A stretch of 5,411 nt of DNA from Bacteroidota bacterium (GTDB lineage: Bacteria > Bacteroidota > Bacteroidia > Flavobacteriales_F > PHOS-HE28): NCBI GenBank assembly GCA_963169595.1, contig CAUJFM010000393.1, forward strand, positions 1-5,411, in the 5' to 3' direction. The number at the start of each line of letters is the position of its first letter. Position 1 is the stretch's first letter. The position numbers were made by a program, and so were the translations under genes. Below the pieces are notes generated by a model. It worked only from the letters and a program-made list of their open reading frames with translations. It had not been told where the DNA came from and did no database searches. Shown here piece after piece: positions 1 through 5,411 of this stretch.

Positions 1-342
1 GTTCCGTGTGGAAGCCGGAGAGTAGTCGGCCGAGGATCCTGCGATATCCGTGGAGTTCCAGAACGTGGTGGTCGTCTGGAAGTTGACCGGGTTCGAATTG
101 TCCACGCTTCCGAAGACGTTCAGGAAGCGGTAGTTCGGGGCCATGTCCACATAGACGCGGTACACTTTGGCGCCCACCGGGATCTCATAGGCACCTCCTT
201 GGCCATTGATGAAGTCGGCATCCTCCTGGGTGATCGTGTGGTACTCCTCCACGATGACACCTTCGAGGCCTTGCGCACCGGCCGTGAGGCCGCCCAGCAG
301 GGCGGTGCCTGCCAGCAGGGTTCTGAAGTTGGGGAATTTCAT
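1..342 (-). CDS. Secreted protein of the array's paralogue family, N-terminal part (runs off left edge)
   Basis: Only the first 114 codons are inside the window; the frame is open to base 1. The product starts MKFPNFRTLLAGTALLGG, a typical Sec signal peptide with a probable cut after AGAQ (about residue 24). The mature part begins GLEGVIVEEYHTITQ and continues with VGAKVYRVYVDMAPNYRF (about residues 57-73). This aligns with the start of the protein at 2996-4372 (GLIVETYYV, then VVYRVYADLKPGYRI) and with the one at 2222-2992, so it is a paralogue. The ATG at 340-342 is chosen because it opens directly onto the signal peptide. It is preceded by an A-rich stretch (AAAAGACCAAGACC) instead of a Shine-Dalgarno, as is common in Bacteroidota. 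The gene lies 79 bp after the beta-helix gene and could be read from the same transcript. Whether it carries a T9SS tail cannot be seen. Function unknown; export is well supported. Confidence 0.85.
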   Translation of the reverse strand, partial: MKFPNFRTLLAGTALLGGLTAGAQGLEGVIVEEYHTITQEDADFINGQGGAYEIPVGAKVYRVYVDMAPNYRFLNVFGSVDNSNPVNFQTTTTFWNSTDIAGSSADYSPASTRN

Positions 343-421
343 GGTCTTGGTCTTTTGCGTTGGCCTTGCCGGACCATGCCGATGAGAGCACCGGTCATGG
401 CCCAGCTTGGCTTGGGGGATC
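343..421 (-). other. Intergenic gap with imperfect stem-loop (371-402)
   Basis: This 79-bp gap separates the stop of the beta-helix gene from the start of the next paralogue. Bases 371-402 can fold: GG, CCATG and CCG on one arm pair with CGG, CATGG and CC on the other, giving ten pairs with a one-base bulge on each side and a ten-base loop. No U-rich run follows on the minus strand, so it is not a convincing intrinsic terminator. It could be a 3'-end stabilising hairpin, a leader structure for the downstream gene, or chance in GC-rich DNA. Confidence 0.25.
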
Positions 422-1996
422 TTAGAAGCAGTTGCCGCCGAAGGCGTTCACGAAGAGGGTGAAGTCGGCCGCATTGATCTGGCCATCGCGGTTCAGGTCG
501 CCCGTGCAACCGGCAACAGCAGCAGCATCCAGACCGATCTGGGCGGCCAGCGTCCAACCGGCGGTCCAAGGCTCGGCTCCGGGCTGGAAAGCACCGCGGT
601 ACTTGGCTCCGGTGAAGAAACCGTCAACAGGGGCGTTCAGCGTGCTGGCAGCGGCACCAGCAGCAGGCACGGGGTTCACACGGTCGGTGAGCACGTTGCC
701 GGGCTGGGTCATCGCATAGGTGTAGTCGATGAGGCCCGAGGCCAGGATCGTGTTGCCATCGGTGAGCGTGAACTTGTCAAAGGCGGCACCGCTGGTGGTG
801 TTCACACCATTGATGCGGAGCGGGTTGCTGCAGTCGATGAAGGTGCAGTTCTTCACGTTCAGGAGCCCTCCCTCCCACTTGGCCGTGGCGTTGGTGCCCG
901 TGGCACCGGCCAGGTTCAGACCCGAACGGAAGCGGGTGAAGACCGAGTTCACGATCGTGCCCTCGGTGCGCTCCGTGGCCTCGATGGCCTCATCGGCCTG
1001 GGCCACGGTCTGCGTGCGGGCAATGAACGTGGCATTGTACACGGTGGGGTTCGAGGCGATGCCACCGTTGGCAGCGTTGGTGGCGGCATCATCGCCGTCA
1101 GCCTCGATACCGTTATCCCCCTGGTTGTTGGCACCACCGCTGTTATCGGGGCCCTGTACACCATAGAAGAACTGGATCTTGCCGTTGTAGCCCTGGTCCC
1201 AGTCGATGTAGTCATCATCGCAATGCATGGCCACCAGGTACTTGGCGTTCACCGTGCCACCGAAGAACTCATAGGCATCGTCCAGGTTGCTGATGACCTC
1301 GATGTGATCGATCGTCGTGCCGCGGCCCACACCACCGAGGGTGAGTCCGTTGATCTCGTTGTTGGCACCGATGATCTGACCACCGTGGCGGAGGCTCACA
1401 TAGCGCAGCACACCACTGTTGTCATCGTTCATCTCCTGACCAACAGGCATGCCATACAGATGACGGCTGTCGCCAGCAGCGAGACCCTCGATCGTGCCCA
1501 CGCCGTTCGTGGCCGTTGCAGTGGCATCGGCATCGCTGGTGCGCTTGTTGGTGTAAGCGCGGCCCAACACGATGAGGCTACCCCACTGACCACGGTTCTG
1601 TACACTGTAGCTGCCGTCAAGGGGATCGGCGGCGGCGGTCATGATGATCGGACAGCTCTCACTGCCGTTCGCCCAGATCTGACCACCACGGGCCACGATG
1701 ATGGCGAAGGCCGCGCCGGGATTGGAATTGGCCTTCACGACCGTGCCTGGCTCCACAAAGAGGTCCTGGCCGTCGTTCACGTAAACGCGGGTATCGAGGA
1801 TGTACAGGTTGTTGCAGCTCAGCGTCGTGTTGGGGTTCAGCAGGTTCTGGCTGCCATCCACCAAGGTGGACATCAGCACTTGCGTGCGGGCGGAAACATC
1901 GGGGCAGCCGCATGCTGCACCAATGCCTTGGGCCTGGGCGCCTACGGCAGCGACCGCAAGACCGGCCGCCATGATCGTTCTGGACAGGTTCGTCAT
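422..1996 (-). CDS. Secreted beta-helix-like protein with C-terminal EF-hand/dockerin-like loop
   Basis: The complete protein has 524 residues. Residues 1-23 form a signal peptide (MTNLSRTIMAAGLAVAAVGAQAQ). A Cys-containing start (CGCPD, about 29-33) leads into a body with the turns of a right-handed parallel beta-helix: LFVEPGTVVKA (79-89), an IIVARGGQIWANG segment (99-111), CPIIMTAAADP (115-125), RGQWGSLIVLG (135-145), LRYVSLRHGG (197-206), IDHIEVISNLDDAYEFFGG (229-247) and HCDDDYIDWDQGY (258-270). From memory, this pattern recurs in Bacteroidota secreted proteins of unknown function, as does the YRGAF...WTAGWT segment near the end (466-482). Residues 500-511 (DLNRDGQINAAD) fit a calcium-binding EF-hand/dockerin loop (D, N, D, G, I, D at positions 1, 3, 5, 6, 8, 12), flanked by C497 and C523. 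Only one loop is present, whereas true dockerins have two. No T9SS tail follows; the protein ends GGNCF. The codon set is strongly biased, with no TTA, CTA or TCA codon, which suggests high expression. Beta-helix fold and surface role are inferences; no catalytic residues recognised. Confidence 0.87.
   Translation of the reverse strand: MTNLSRTIMAAGLAVAAVGAQAQGIGAACGCPDVSARTQVLMSTLVDGSQNLLNPNTTLSCNNLYILDTRVYVNDGQDLFVEPGTVVKANSNPGAAFAIIVARGGQIWANGSESCPIIMTAAADPLDGSYSVQNRGQWGSLIVLGRAYTNKRTSDADATATATNGVGTIEGLAAGDSRHLYGMPVGQEMNDDNSGVLRYVSLRHGGQIIGANNEINGLTLGGVGRGTTIDHIEVISNLDDAYEFFGGTVNAKYLVAMHCDDDYIDWDQGYNGKIQFFYGVQGPDNSGGANNQGDNGIEADGDDAATNAANGGIASNPTVYNATFIARTQTVAQADEAIEATERTEGTIVNSVFTRFRSGLNLAGATGTNATAKWEGGLLNVKNCTFIDCSNPLRINGVNTTSGAAFDKFTLTDGNTILASGLIDYTYAMTQPGNVLTDRVNPVPAAGAAASTLNAPVDGFFTGAKYRGAFQPGAEPWTAGWTLAAQIGLDAAAVAGCTGDLNRDGQINAADFTLFVNAFGGNCF
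463..498 (-). other. EF-hand/dockerin-like calcium loop at the end of the beta-helix protein
   Basis: The twelve codons encode DLNRDGQINAAD (residues 500-511). Ligand positions match an EF-hand loop: Asp1, Asn3, Asp5, Gly6, Ile8 and Asp12. It sits in a small module of about 28 residues bounded by two cysteines (C497 and C523) and followed by FTLFVNAFGG, a helix-like stretch as in dockerin repeats. Calcium binding is inferred from the pattern only. The module ends the protein where sister proteins carry a T9SS tail. Confidence 0.6.
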
Positions 1997-2221
1997 GAGT
2001 TAGGGGGTTAAAGTGTTCTGTTCTGAGTGCTCTTCTGATGGTTACCAGAGCGCCACAAAACTGACGCGGACCTTGTCCAGCAAGGGTTACAGAATGGCTA
2101 TCATTCCATGATGATTCGCCGAACTGTGCGTTATGGAATTCACACACTGCGTTAACTGATCACCAAACGCTAAGCACCGGGAAGTACACGGATAACACCG
2201 ATCTAAAGCGATGCGGCGAGA
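1997..2221 (-). other. Intergenic region upstream of the beta-helix gene
   Basis: This 225-bp non-coding stretch lies between the stop of the tail-less paralogue and the start of the beta-helix gene, and is the largest gap in the window. It holds a weak promoter match (2056-2083) and two inverted repeats: ATTCCAT/ATGGAAT with arms at 2103-2109 and 2133-2139 (23-base loop), and CCTTG/CAAGG with arms at 2071-2075 and 2081-2085 (5-base loop). No clear intrinsic terminator follows the upstream gene. I checked the reading frames past that gene's stop for a detached T9SS tail and found none. Confidence 0.5.
2056..2083 (-). promoter_or_regulatory. Candidate Bacteroidota-type promoter for the beta-helix gene
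   Basis: Read on the minus strand, CAGTTTTG (2056-2063) matches the Bacteroidota -7 consensus TAnnTTTG except for the first T. A TTG (2081-2083) lies 17 bases upstream in the role of the -33 element; the usual spacing is slightly longer. Initiation would fall near 2050 and give a leader of about 50 bases before the ATG at 1994-1996. The -33 side overlaps the small CCTTG/CAAGG inverted repeat. The match is weak and unverified. Confidence 0.28.
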
Positions 2222-2992
2222 CTAGCGCCGATCCCTGCCATACCTGAGCGATGGAAGGACCACCTCGCCATCTGCCGGTTCGCTGTGCACATACTTGAGG
2301 GCGACCCTGTTGGCATCAGCCACTTGGATGTTCAACCGGAAGGAAAGCTGTCCGGATGTGGTGAGCTGAGCGATCAGGATATGACCATCCTCGGTGGGCG
2401 CGGAAACACCGCCAAGCACCGCCCAGGCCCCATCCATCGTATGGATGACCGATCCGCGCACAGCTTCCAGGTAGCCTGGATCGAAACGCCAATTGACCAC
2501 AGCGGGGACGCTATCACTTGCCAACAGACCATCTCTCCTGCAAAGCGACGGCGCACTGTCCCTCCGCTTGACCGACGGTGCATAGGGAGGATATCGCAAC
2601 ACACTTCCATCTCCATCCAAATGCAGTGGCACCGCCCAATGACCGGCCGATCCAGCACCCATGGTGAACCATGAATCGAGGGCTCCGTACCCTTCATTCA
2701 GTGCGGCCACAGGCAGCAAGTGGACATACTTCACGCTGTTCGCGGCATCGTTGACGAACTCCGTGGACGTGGAGACCTCCAGATCATGGCGATGGTCCCC
2801 GTAGACCACCTGCATGCGATAGCCGGGTGCAAGGTCCACCCAGATGCGATAGGTAACGAGCGGATCGCCATTGGTAGCGATGGAGTCCCACACATGATAG
2901 GTCTCCACCCACACACTATCCACACCTAACGTCTGGGCGCTAGCATGGGACGCGCCTGCCCATACCGCCGCAAGCAGTGCCGCGCGGAACAT
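2222..2992 (-). CDS. Exported paralogue lacking a sorting tail
   Basis: The complete protein has 256 residues. Residues 1-20 are a signal peptide ending ASAQ. The rest is a full-length match to the module of the upstream protein: VWVETYHVWD (27-36), VTYRIWVDLAPGYRM (46-60), STSTEFVND (74-82), LDSWFTMGAGSAGHWAVP (105-122), DGDGS (126-130), RRDGLL (152-157), AWAVLGGV (189-196) and LIAQLTTSGQLSFRLNI (206-222). It ends LPSLRYGRDRR straight after the module, with neither Cys-rich linker nor T9SS tail, so it probably stays in the periplasm or depends on a partner. Two cysteines of the sister protein at 4487-5411 (in SFCLN and KFVCS) are Arg219 and His236 here. Its ATG follows the upstream stop by 3 bases (2993-2995), so the two genes are almost certainly co-transcribed and probably translationally coupled. 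Function unknown. A degenerating copy is possible, but the frame is intact and the core motifs are kept. Confidence 0.85.
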   Translation of the reverse strand: MFRAALLAAVWAGASHASAQTLGVDSVWVETYHVWDSIATNGDPLVTYRIWVDLAPGYRMQVVYGDHRHDLEVSTSTEFVNDAANSVKYVHLLPVAALNEGYGALDSWFTMGAGSAGHWAVPLHLDGDGSVLRYPPYAPSVKRRDSAPSLCRRDGLLASDSVPAVVNWRFDPGYLEAVRGSVIHTMDGAWAVLGGVSAPTEDGHILIAQLTTSGQLSFRLNIQVADANRVALKYVHSEPADGEVVLPSLRYGRDRR

Positions 2993-2995
2993 CGC

Positions 2996-4372
2996 TCAAT
3001 AACGTACCAGACGGGTGGTGCGTACCACTTCGTTCATCCGCACTTCCAGCAGGTAGGTGCCCTGTGCCAGATCACTGAGCTCAATGGTACCGGACCAACG
3101 GCCTTGCAGCACACCCAGGTCCGAAACCGCGACACGCTGGCCCAGCAGATCGGTCACCACATAGCTCACGCGCTCACCGGCAAGCCCGTCAAGGATGAGT
3201 TGCACATCATCGGTGGTCGGGTTGGGGAACACGGACATCCTGCCATCCGTGCCGAACTCATCCAAACCCACCGTGCCCTCGCAGACACAACCGCTCTGCC
3301 ATGTGTCGTTCGCAGTTAGCGGATCACCGTCATCGCAGGGCTCCCCAGGTAGCGCAGTCCCGCCCTGCACACCTTCACAATCCTCACCGAGGCAGCTGCA
3401 GTCGGCGGCATAGACATCATTCGTCGTCTCCTCTAAACCATCATCGCAAGGCGTACCAGGCAATGCCGGACCGCCCTGAACACCCTCACAGTCCACCTCG
3501 GCCGCCGAGGAGTTGTAGCAAAGTGTCGGATGTGTGAACCGGTTGTCCTGGCCGAACTGACCTGACGTGTCGGTCGGAAGTAATTCCCAGAAGAACTCCA
3601 TGAACTCATGACAGCCAGGTGCATTGCACACCAGGCTGTCGGGGATCTTCACACTGAGGTTGAAGCAAAGCTCCAGAACACCATCCGTGGTGAACTGACC
3701 GAGCAGCACCCGGTTCGCCGTATCCGGCACAGCATATGCGCCAAGGATGGCCCAGGCGAAATTATCATTGCTGTAGCTGTTGCCACCACCTCCATCAAAG
3801 AGGTCGGGAGCATCGCCCACGTAGGTCACTGCAGGCGGCGCCGTACCCGTTGACCACAGGCCATCCGCAGTGGTCAACGGCAACCCCATGGTCGGCGTGG
3901 CATTCACCAGCAGGCCATTATCATTGTTCGCACCACCCACCACGGAACCGTCCGGGTCCGCCTCTTTGGGCACGCCCCAGTGCAGCGTACTGGCCGCACC
4001 CAAAGCGAGCCATGAATCGATGGCCACGGTGTTCTTGTTCACATGCTGTGCAGGGATGTTCCGGCCCCAAGCCTCACCACGGTCCTCATTGTTGAAGAAG
4101 CCCGTGCTCGTGGTCATGTTGAGCGGGTGCCCCGGAAAACCGCCGACCGTAAGGATCCGGTAGCCTGGTTTGAGGTCGGCATAGACCCGGTACACCACAC
4201 TACCAGCAGGAAGCACACCGCCACCATCCTGATCGGCAGCATCGTTCTGGTCGACGACGTAATAGGTCTCCACGATCAACCCTTGGAAGCCGGATGGGTC
4301 GGGTGGAGCATACTGGGCAATGGCGCTCAGGCCGGTGATGGAAAGGCCGATGGCGATCAGGGAGCGAAGCAT
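2996..4372 (-). CDS. Secreted protein with paralogue module, two CDDG repeats and T9SS type A sorting domain
   Basis: The protein has 458 residues from the ATG at 4370-4372. I chose this start because MLRSLIAIGLSITGLSAIAQ is a proper signal peptide; an in-frame ATG at 4426 would add 18 residues with acidic content in front of it. Domains: module at about 30-290, with GLIVETYYV (31-39), VVYRVYADLKPGYRI (59-73), AIDSWLALGAASTLHWGVP (117-135), DPDGSVVGG (139-147), PLTTADGL (165-172), AWAILGAY (206-213) and LLGQFTTDGVLELCFNL (223-239); two Cys-rich repeats at 294-330 and 331-367; and a T9SS type A tail from about 378, with SVFPNP (380-385), YVVTDLLGQRV (404-414), LSDLAQGTYLLEV (432-444) and terminal TTRLVRY. 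T9SS tails direct folded cargo across the outer membrane and are usually cleaved on attachment to lipopolysaccharide; this is family knowledge. Asp/Gly-rich stretches (DQNDAADQDGGG, NNDNG) could bind calcium, by inference. It lies 114 bp after its upstream paralogue and 3 bp before its downstream one. Biological role unknown. Confidence 0.9.
   Translation of the reverse strand: MLRSLIAIGLSITGLSAIAQYAPPDPSGFQGLIVETYYVVDQNDAADQDGGGVLPAGSVVYRVYADLKPGYRILTVGGFPGHPLNMTTSTGFFNNEDRGEAWGRNIPAQHVNKNTVAIDSWLALGAASTLHWGVPKEADPDGSVVGGANNDNGLLVNATPTMGLPLTTADGLWSTGTAPPAVTYVGDAPDLFDGGGGNSYSNDNFAWAILGAYAVPDTANRVLLGQFTTDGVLELCFNLSVKIPDSLVCNAPGCHEFMEFFWELLPTDTSGQFGQDNRFTHPTLCYNSSAAEVDCEGVQGGPALPGTPCDDGLEETTNDVYAADCSCLGEDCEGVQGGTALPGEPCDDGDPLTANDTWQSGCVCEGTVGLDEFGTDGRMSVFPNPTTDDVQLILDGLAGERVSYVVTDLLGQRVAVSDLGVLQGRWSGTIELSDLAQGTYLLEVRMNEVVRTTRLVRY
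3272..3493 (-). repeat. Tandem 111-bp (37-codon) repeat encoding DCEGVQGG...PCDDG units
   Basis: There are two adjacent in-frame copies at 3383-3493 and 3272-3382. Each starts DCEGVQGG, continues ALPG.PCDDG, has a T.ND segment and ends in a C.C.G pattern. The first halves are alike at the DNA level and the second halves have diverged, so this is an old duplication. Four cysteines per copy (DCEG, PCDDG, C.C) suggest a small disulfide-stabilised spacer between the module and the T9SS tail. Similar units occur in other Bacteroidota surface proteins (from memory). Confidence 0.8.
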
Positions 4373-4486
4373 GAGACAGGTGCTTTGGAACGCGGCGAAA
4401 CTATCCTCCGAAAAAGCGGCCCTCATGAGCCCTTCTTCATCATTCGGTTAGGGCAGTGTTACCCGACGTTAGATCGTTATGAATGA
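4373..4486 (-). other. Intergenic gap between the two T9SS-tailed genes
   Basis: This 114-bp gap sits between the stop of the upstream gene and the chosen start of the next. On the minus strand TAGTTTCG (4396-4403) resembles the -7 element TAnnTTTG with one mismatch, about 24 bases before the ATG, but I see no convincing -33 TTG at the expected distance. No clear terminator hairpin with a U-tract is present, so read-through from the upstream gene remains possible. If the longer start at 4426 were used, part of this gap would be coding. Confidence 0.3.
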
Positions 4487-5411
4487 TCAACGGCCCTTCA
4501 CCACCATCGTCGAGAACAGCCCTTCTCCAGTGCGCACATGGAGATGATACAGGCCATCCGAAAGACCGGTCAGGTCCAGGGCATACCCGATGCTCTCACC
4601 CGCTCTCATCCAGGATCCCTGCTGTATGGAGCGCCCCGTGGCATCCAACAGGGAATAGCTCATGTCCTGGGTCGAACCGGCCACACGTACATGCAGGATG
4701 TCATCCACCGGATTGGGGAAAATGGAAAGACCCGGGTTCTGCTTCACCTCCTCGACACCCACGGTGGGGCATACCAACGAGATGTCAAGCCCATTGCAAT
4801 TGCCCGGCCCATAGCAGCACAACTGCGGTACGCTGAAGTTCGCGTCCGGGTCGAAGTTGCAGGCCGTTGTATCGAGGCACCCGAACACGATCGCGGTCTG
4901 ACAGCTGCCATCGTCACAACCTGCGCTCGGATCATACTCCAGGAAGTCCGGGTCCGTGCAGCCGCATTGGGGAGGATAGACCAGCAGGCCGTTCGCGGTC
5001 TCGTCCGGAAGCAATACATCATCGGAGCAGACGAACTTGAGCACACTGCCATCCAGGGTCTGCACCTCCACATTGAGACAGAAGCTCAACTCACCTGCGG
5101 TGGTCAACTGCGCCACCAGAACACGGTTGGTCGATGTGGCCCCCACCACACCCGGGACAGAACAGGCCATGCGGGTATCCAACGAACTGAAGACCGAAGC
5201 CACCGTGGCATCATTGAACACTGCGGATGGATCGATACCGGAAACGTTGAAGTTCGGCGGGACGGCCGGGCTGCCCGCGACCAAGGGGACCAGACCATCC
5301 TGCTCCGTCAACGGGATACCGGCCAAGGGGTCCGCATTGATCAACAATCCTCCCGGCACCGCTGCGCTTCCGCCATCATTGTTCACGCCGCCCACGATGC
5401 TTCCGTCCGTA
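4487..5411 (-). CDS. Secreted protein with paralogue module, DDGSC repeats and T9SS type A sorting domain, C-terminal part (runs off right edge)
   Basis: The last 307 codons are present. The frame is open through the right edge, so the GTG at 5395 is not a start: the codons before it read TDGSI and continue the family motif DGS(I/V)VGG. Residues are numbered from the first full codon. The module part includes TDGSIVGGVNNDGG (1-14), IPLTEQDGL (32-40), RVLVAQLTTAGELSFCLNV (96-114) and LKFVCSDDVLLP (124-135). A Cys-rich linker follows at 150-199 with two GC.D units. The T9SS type A tail starts near 228: SIFPNP (229-234), YSLLDATGRSI (252-262), LDLTGLSDGLYHLHV (278-292), ending VVKGR. By analogy with the downstream sister, about 140-150 N-terminal residues with a signal peptide should lie beyond the window. 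It is probably an outer-surface or released protein. Function unknown, with no catalytic motif seen. Confidence 0.88.
   Translation of the reverse strand, partial: TDGSIVGGVNNDGGSAAVPGGLLINADPLAGIPLTEQDGLVPLVAGSPAVPPNFNVSGIDPSAVFNDATVASVFSSLDTRMACSVPGVVGATSTNRVLVAQLTTAGELSFCLNVEVQTLDGSVLKFVCSDDVLLPDETANGLLVYPPQCGCTDPDFLEYDPSAGCDDGSCQTAIVFGCLDTTACNFDPDANFSVPQLCCYGPGNCNGLDISLVCPTVGVEEVKQNPGLSIFPNPVDDILHVRVAGSTQDMSYSLLDATGRSIQQGSWMRAGESIGYALDLTGLSDGLYHLHVRTGEGLFSTMVVKGR
4814..4963 (-). repeat. Cys/Asp-rich linker with two GC.D repeats
   Basis: The codons encode GCTDPDFLEYDPSAG followed by CDDGSC (4901-4963), then a second, degenerate unit starting GCLDTTACNFDPDA (4814-4882). The pattern GC.D..A.N..P.A..DDGSC is familiar as a short repeat in Flavobacteriales surface proteins (from memory). 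The first unit has lost the ACN part and the second has lost DDGSC, ending VPQLCC instead. It occupies the same place, between module and T9SS tail, as the unrelated CDDG repeats of the next gene. Confidence 0.75.

Noticed and set aside
407..2011. Plus-strand open frame of 534 codons
   Set aside because: It is the exact codon-register complement of the beta-helix gene. Its translation has no signal peptide or recognisable domain, while the minus strand gives a coherent secreted protein with an EF-hand loop.
1659..2147. Minus-strand open frame of 162 codons overlapping the start of the beta-helix gene
   Set aside because: It is out of frame with the beta-helix gene, and its translation within the overlap is a frame-shifted Arg/Pro/Gly-rich product with no export signal.
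1997..2221. Detached T9SS tail downstream of the tail-less paralogue
   Set aside because: No frame in this gap encodes FPNP or other sorting-tail motifs, so there is no sign of a simple recent frameshift or stop mutation removing a tail.
4373..4426. In-frame ATG 18 codons upstream of the T9SS-tailed gene at 2996-4372
   Set aside because: It would place MRAAFSEDSFAAFQSTCL in front of an otherwise ideal signal peptide. The shorter start is preferred, although the longer one is not excluded.
4447..4470. Possible terminator hairpin after the right-edge gene (GGG...CCC)
   Set aside because: The stem is only 3-4 pairs and no U-tract follows on the minus strand.
4043..4486. Plus-strand open frame of 147 codons
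   Set aside because: It lies mostly antisense to the N-terminal part of the T9SS-tailed gene, its predicted product shows no domain or signal, and it fits as a GC-rich shadow frame.
5393..5395. GTG as start of the right-edge gene
   Set aside because: The frame continues upstream to the window edge and the residues there (TDGSI) match the family motif, so the gene simply runs off the window.

Overview
The window looks like chromosomal DNA of a GC-rich member of Bacteroidota, probably near Flavobacteriales (inference). The support is as follows. Two predicted secreted proteins end in type IX secretion system (T9SS) type A sorting domains, with an FPNP motif followed by a beta-rich tail ending in basic residues. 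Two kinds of Cys/Asp-rich linker repeat seen in surface proteins of this phylum are present. Starts lack Shine-Dalgarno sequences. I see no rRNA, tRNA, CRISPR array, transposase or phage gene.

All five genes lie on the minus strand and are read from the right edge to the left edge. In order of transcription they are: (A) 4487 to beyond 5411, the C-terminal 307 residues of a secreted protein with a T9SS tail; (B) 2996-4372, a complete 458-residue secreted protein with a T9SS tail; (C) 2222-2992, a complete 256-residue exported protein with no tail, starting 3 bases after B stops; (D) 422-1996, a 524-residue secreted protein with a probable parallel beta-helix and a C-terminal EF-hand/dockerin-like loop; (E) below 1 to 342, the first 114 residues of another secreted protein.

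A, B, C and E share one uncharacterised extracellular module. Its recurring elements are an IVE.Y start, a YR.Y.DL.PGYR core, an IDSW...HW.VP...D.DGS segment, a P.LT..DGL segment and an LGQ(F/L)TT.G.L.F.LN strand. The members differ after this module. B has two DCEGVQGG/PCDDG repeats before its tail, A has GC.D...DDGSC repeats, and C stops directly after the module. The region is therefore an array of secreted paralogues that diversify at their C-terminal ends, with an unrelated beta-helix protein (D) between C and E. No enzymatic active site is evident in any of them; structural, adhesive or matrix roles at the cell surface are the most natural guess, but this is inference.

The intergenic gaps are 114 bp (A-B), 3 bp (B-C), 225 bp (C-D) and 79 bp (D-E). 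The 225-bp gap is the best place for a promoter and contains a weak Bacteroidota-type match. B and C are very likely co-transcribed. D has a strongly biased codon set, consistent with high expression.
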